From Costus lasius (lineage: Eukaryota; Streptophyta; Magnoliopsida; Zingiberales; Costaceae), in assembly GCA_027563935.2 (NCBI GenBank), contig CM050447.1:84491461-84555460 (forward strand): a DNA stretch of 64,000 nt. The letters are read 5' to 3'. The position numbers were made by a program, and so were the translations under genes. Position 1 is the stretch's first letter. Each line of letters starts with the position of its first letter. The notes under the pieces are model-generated. The model was not told where the DNA came from. It was given only the letters and a program-made list of their open reading frames with translations, and did not search any database. Below, piece by piece: positions 58,621-64,000 of this stretch.

Positions 58621-59181
58621 TTTGGGCCTAGGATGAATTATTTCAAGTAATCTTAACTTATTCTGTTACTTTGAAGTTTGTATGAGCATATTTTACCTTG
58701 TTGTAGTTATTTCATGATATTGCTTTGGCCACGTAGTACCGTGTGGTAGTTGACGCGATCCTGACAGAGAGGAGGATCATGTTGGCGGATTCCCTAGGTA
58801 AAACTTGTGAATTCTTGATACGAGAGTGCTTGGGCTCGAGGGTAACATAATCGTCCATCGAACTCATTGGGTTTATCTAGAACGATCCACAGCGAGAGCA
58901 GGAGATCGTTCTGGATAAGCATCAGGGTGTACCGACTGAGATAGGGCATCCTATACTTTTGGGAGGATTCCATAAGCTATATTACGAAGTCCTGATCTCT
59001 CTCATACAGATAACCTCCTCATCGTTGCGTTTGATCTTTTGTTTTGTTTATTGATCGCAAAAACCCCATTTTGAATCACTTAGCTATTGAGACTTAGACT
59101 TTCTAGTACTGAACCTTGCTCCCTTTGGGTTCGACAACCTTTTATATTACTTCGATATTACTGTGCACTTGCGGAACGTGT
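58600..59181 (+). repeat. Athila-like LTR 3' part, different subfamily
   Basis: The end TATTACTGTGCACTTGCGGA, then ACGTGTCACA, resembles the CTTCGAAGTATCYGTGCACTTGCGG ends of A1-A3 broadly in order and spacing, as do CGAGAGTGCTTGGGCTCGAG and the ACTGAACCTTG region. No primer site follows at 59182, so this is a solo or truncated LTR. Confidence 0.55.
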
Positions 59182-59189
59182 CACAAGGA

Positions 59190-59560
59190 TATAAATCTAC
59201 TTGAATATTTTATTTTCAATGTCAACAACAACGGTGTTGTATTGATCTTCACCGAGCATAATCTTAATACAAATGGGAAAAACTCTTTAATTTCCAATAA
59301 ACACTAACAGTCTCCTAATTCTCTCTAATCATTATTATCTGGCAACCTCATCCCAAAATTACAAAAGAATATTGAATAATGATAATCATTTGCACATGAA
59401 TCAAACAACATAAAAATGATAGTTGAATATTCAATAATGATCATCATTTGCACATGAATCAAACAACATCCTTTTGGTGATTACCTAAATGTCACAAAAT
59501 ACACCAAGGCCTTAGAAGAGGTATGTTGTATCTTGTACAAACAACTAGATTCATATACTT
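59190..59560. repeat. Dispersed direct repeat, copy 1 (about 370 bp)
   Basis: Matches 60648-61020 from AAATCTACTTGAATATTTTA to ATTCATATACT with moderate divergence. Inside, an approximately 65-bp segment (AATAATGATMATCATTTGC, ATGAATCAAACAACAT) is itself duplicated in tandem. Non-coding. Confidence 0.85.
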
Positions 59561-60647
59561 AAGCACCACTACACACCATTGCCTGATGTATCTTAGATCC
59601 CCCTTCTAATACCACTTTGTTTCTCATCTTAAAGCTTATTCAAACTATCCTTGTCTTTGTGAGGGATCAAATGTCAATCGAATAATCATTGCTTCTCTAT
59701 TTACCTTATTTTGTAGATCATTCAGGTTGAAGTTCCTTAGAAGATTAAGAATAAACTCTTCTAATTCATGTGGAGTAGGCAAACTTATTTTCCATGCCCA
59801 ATTTATTATGCATTTTGACCTATGCCATGTGAAATGAAAACTTTCAATTTTTTTAAAATTGATCCATTTAAAAGAATGTTCAATTATTTTAGTAAATAAA
59901 ATGCAATTATTTTTGCAACCCTAAAAAATTTAAATACCATTATTTGATATAAAACCTACAAACATAATGAAATAGATACTATCTCTAAGAGTACTATAAA
60001 TGAATAATTAACCAGATGATGTATATCGTACAAGGCAAGGAGCATACAAGGAGTTAAACCTTTTCACTAAAATAAACATGCAACTAAAGAACTTGAGTCT
60101 CTAAATCTTTAACAATAAGGTTGAAATCCTCATTCCATATAGCATTCAAGGTAAACATCTTAATTGATGTTGTCCCTCTTTTTGTACTAAAAAAAATCAT
60201 TTATTTCACATCCACATGCAAAATTTTGGCCTGGTGTTGACGCCAATTTTCTAACAATAATTAATAGGATCTTGTATATCTAGCATGATTTGCAAAATGA
60301 TTTGCTACCCTATTTGCGATTCTAAGAATTTAGATTATCATTATCCTATTGAATTGATAGGTTAGAAAGTGAATCTCTCCTTAGATATTTCGAATCTCAT
60401 CTAAAAGTTCAATTTGACAATTGATCTTATGTATTTCTTATCCAGTAAGAATAGCTTCTCATGTAAAAACTAGAGGGGATTTTTAATTACTATAGGCTAA
60501 ATAAATGGGGCATTATTTGGGGTAATTTTTAAGGCAATCTCGCAATGCTGAAACCGAGGCAAATGAAATGCCTAAGCAACATTGACAATTTTTTCAATGA
60601 ATTGTTTCACCATGAGTTTATAGTTGCCCTATGTTATTAACAAGGTT
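59561..60647. other. AT-rich intergenic DNA between the two repeat copies
   Basis: No ORF, RNA gene or known element recognised. Confidence 0.6.
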
Positions 60648-61020
60648 CTAAATCTACTTGAATATTTTATTTTCAATGTCAACAACAATGATGTTCTAAG
60701 TATTGATATTTACCGAGCATAATCTAAATACAAATGGGAAAAACTCTTTAATTGCTTATAAACACTAAAAATCTCTTAGTTCTTTCTAATCATTATTATG
60801 TGGCACCCTCATCACAAAATGATAGTAGAATATTGAATAATGATCATCATTTGCACATGAATCAAACGACATAAAAATGATAGTAGAATATTCAATAATG
60901 ATCATGATTTCCACATGAATCAAACAACATCCTTTTGGTGATTACCTAAATGTCACAAAATACACCAAGGCCATATAAGAGGTATGTTCTATCTTGTACA
61001 AACAACTATATTCATATACT
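60648..61020. repeat. Dispersed direct repeat, copy 2
   Basis: Second copy in the same orientation about 1.46 kb after the first. The internal tandem duplication is also present. No terminal inverted repeats seen, so assignment to a transposon class is not possible. Confidence 0.85.
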
Positions 61021-62780
61021 CTAAAAAAATAGTGTGTAGCTAACAATAGTAAAAAATTTCCGCCAACATGCATCAAAGCATGCCTATGCTTATTAGTAGA
61101 GCCACGAAAATGAAGTGATCAAGGTAGCTATCTATGCTTCGAGTCTCAATGCTTCTTTGAGGATGATTTCAAATCAAATTCAATATAATTGTTGTGTGAC
61201 CTCATTATGTGGCCAAGTAATACAAGCGTGGTAACAAAATCCATTAGTCATGTATCAGCTAAGCTAAAGTACAATTAGTCATGCATCATCGATGTCTACC
61301 TAGAGTCTTCTCATTGAAAGCAAATAAACAAACATGAATCAATGATGCATATACAAAAATAAAATGCTAGAAATTGGTTTGGTAATTTCAAATTGGTTCT
61401 ACATCAACCACACTTCTCATGCTACAAGAGACACTTATTGCTACATAATGGTTCCTAAAAAACGAGGATCTATCCCAGAAAATTTTATTGTCAACACCAT
61501 ACATTATTAATTATATTAGGGAATAGGTTTAGTAAAACAAAAAAATAGAATCTTATTTCACCTCCAAGGATCCATGCAAAGAAGATGTCATTTCATTAAA
61601 TGGAACATACTTTTTGAAGATCAAATATGTCAAGCAAGAGCATATGAGATTATAAAGTACATGACATTTCTCATTTATATATTTTGTATCAGATTTGATA
61701 ATAACAAATTTGTCACGAATATCCAAAACATATGCATAATCTTATGAAAGCTTATAATGAGAGATTAAACTTAGGAGAGAGCAAATTTTCTTTTAAAAAA
61801 ACACTAAAAAGAAAAATAAGGTTTGAAATTTCTTTATTGACATTTGTTTGATTCTTTAACATAATTACTTTTGTTGGTACTAATATTCCTGTAATTTCCC
61901 TAAAATGGTAAATAAATATTTAATTAAATTTGAATATGCACTTATCCTTGTGAAATACATTCAACACAAACAACAGCTACCTCCATTTGTTCGCAATTTG
62001 TGGAGATATAATGACGCGTAACAGAACTGTGATAGAGAAATTTCAATAAGTAATATTTACTATAATTATAGTAAAAACTATAAAGAGTCCAACATCTTTC
62101 ATGCATTACAATAAGAGTTATCACAAGGATCTCAAATAGATCGATGATGCAATTACCAATGGAATCTATTTGATATGAGCCACTTTTTTCATGAATTAGG
62201 TGAATCATTATTAATATGTCAAAATAACATATAGTTTTTGCCTTAGTCCATTGTCGTGTGCTCGTGGTCAAGGTGGAGAATAACTGGAACAAAAAATGAG
62301 CATCACAAGAAGAGTTTTTTTCTTTATGCTCTTATCATATGTATCTTTTTTATAAACTTCAATGCAAGAAAAGTTATGAATTGTCATAATTTGGATTTGA
62401 TGCTAATGATATAAAATTACCTATGTAAGCTCATCGTGAAGATTGACAATCTTGTGACTATCTAGCCACATAACTCCATAGAGAATCAATTTGTATGTGT
62501 GCATGTATCTCATGAACGGTCACCACTACTAGCAATAGCTTCTTTCATTTTAGCATTTGGTTACTATAATAAATTCTGTGAACAATCATCATGCCCTATA
62601 AGAAGTGCCTCTAAATTGGTGTAAAAAATTCAAATATAAAAAAAAACTGTTAGAATGGTTTTTTTTAATACCCTTTATTGAACATCCTATTTAAAGGTAA
62701 TGAGATTCAAATACAATAATTTTAGAAATGCAGGAGTTGGTGACGGTTACAAAACAAAGAGTTGTTATTTCTTCATTTAT
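61021..62780. other. AT-rich intergenic DNA
   Basis: Nothing supported. A 116-codon ORF at 61942-62292 (-) has no domain and sits in AT-rich DNA; treated as chance. Confidence 0.55.
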
Positions 62781-62784
62781 TGTC

Positions 62785-62793
62785 TATATATGT
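62785..62793 (+). promoter_or_regulatory. Possible TATA box of the SCPL gene
   Basis: TATATATG lies about 95 bases before the ATG at 62886, leaving room for a 5' UTR of about 60-70 bases. Position and sequence are right, but AT-rich DNA makes such matches common. Confidence 0.4.
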
Positions 62794-62885
62794 ATCTCTA
62801 GCACTCTCATTGTTGATAAGCCTATAGACAAGGAAAAGGACTACTAAAAAAATAGGGACCAACAAGTTGGTAGCAAATTACTACA

Positions 62886-64000
<1,115 letters not shown>

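Noticed and set aside
57820..58631. ORFs up to 194 codons on both strands as a gene
   Set aside because: They overlap in several frames on both strands, are Arg/Ser-rich without domains, and follow from the CG-rich composition.
61942..62292. 116-codon ORF on the minus strand in intergenic DNA
   Set aside because: No domain, no homolog within the window, AT-rich composition, and no promoter or splice context.

Overview
This is a plant nuclear window made almost entirely of nested LTR retrotransposons. One ordinary plant gene, the 5' part of a serine carboxypeptidase-like (SCPL) gene with introns, lies at the right edge. Initiator-tRNA primer binding sites, Copia, chromovirus and Athila-type polyproteins, and plant-style introns all point to an angiosperm. 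The species cannot be named from the sequence.

Layout. (1) 1-18005: a plus-strand Copia element (Copia-1). Its 5' LTR lies left of the window, its leader is 1-1345, gag begins at 1346 and its 3' LTR is 16290-18005. Its gag is split at codon 19 by a complete minus-strand chromovirus Ty3/Gypsy element (1401-12434; 5-bp duplication GAACT). That element has two 3.47-kb LTRs with only one difference noticed, so it inserted very recently, yet its gag-protease is internally deleted and its polyprotein carries two in-frame stops. (2) 18006-23630: a second, minus-strand copy of the same Copia family (Copia-2). Copia-1 is best read as inserted inside Copia-2's integrase region, so the missing half of Copia-2 should lie left of the window. 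The nesting is three deep: Gypsy in Copia-1 in Copia-2. (3) 23631-24336: a fragment of an unrelated gag gene. (4) 24337-57640: a cluster of related Athila-like elements and fragments on both strands that lack reverse transcriptase and integrase. The units are A1 (24337-29521, +), minus-strand LTR pieces (29522-32103), A2 (32104-53929, +, interrupted by A3 at about 34033-41340 and by a minus-strand truncated Copia at 42723-46567), and A4 (53930-57640, -). A2 and A4 carry an Athila ORF1-like protein, which is intact in A4. A1 and A3 carry an acidic protein remnant downstream of a zinc knuckle. (5) 57671-59181: a copy of most of an initiator tRNA with CCA, a GC-rich block, and a plus-strand Athila-like LTR end. 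(6) 59182-62880: AT-rich intergenic DNA with a dispersed direct repeat of about 370 bp. (7) 62886-64000: the SCPL gene, exons 1-5, running off the edge.

The most unusual material is in the Athila-like cluster. Its LTRs carry arrays of paired short palindromes with a period of about 72 bp, and the array recurs inside A2 just upstream of ORF1. The other LTR half carries GCACGAAAGTGA iterons, and the decamer GAGCCTTATG recurs ten times, including where a polypurine tract is expected. Stop codons across the retrotransposons repeatedly match deamination of methylated CAG sites.
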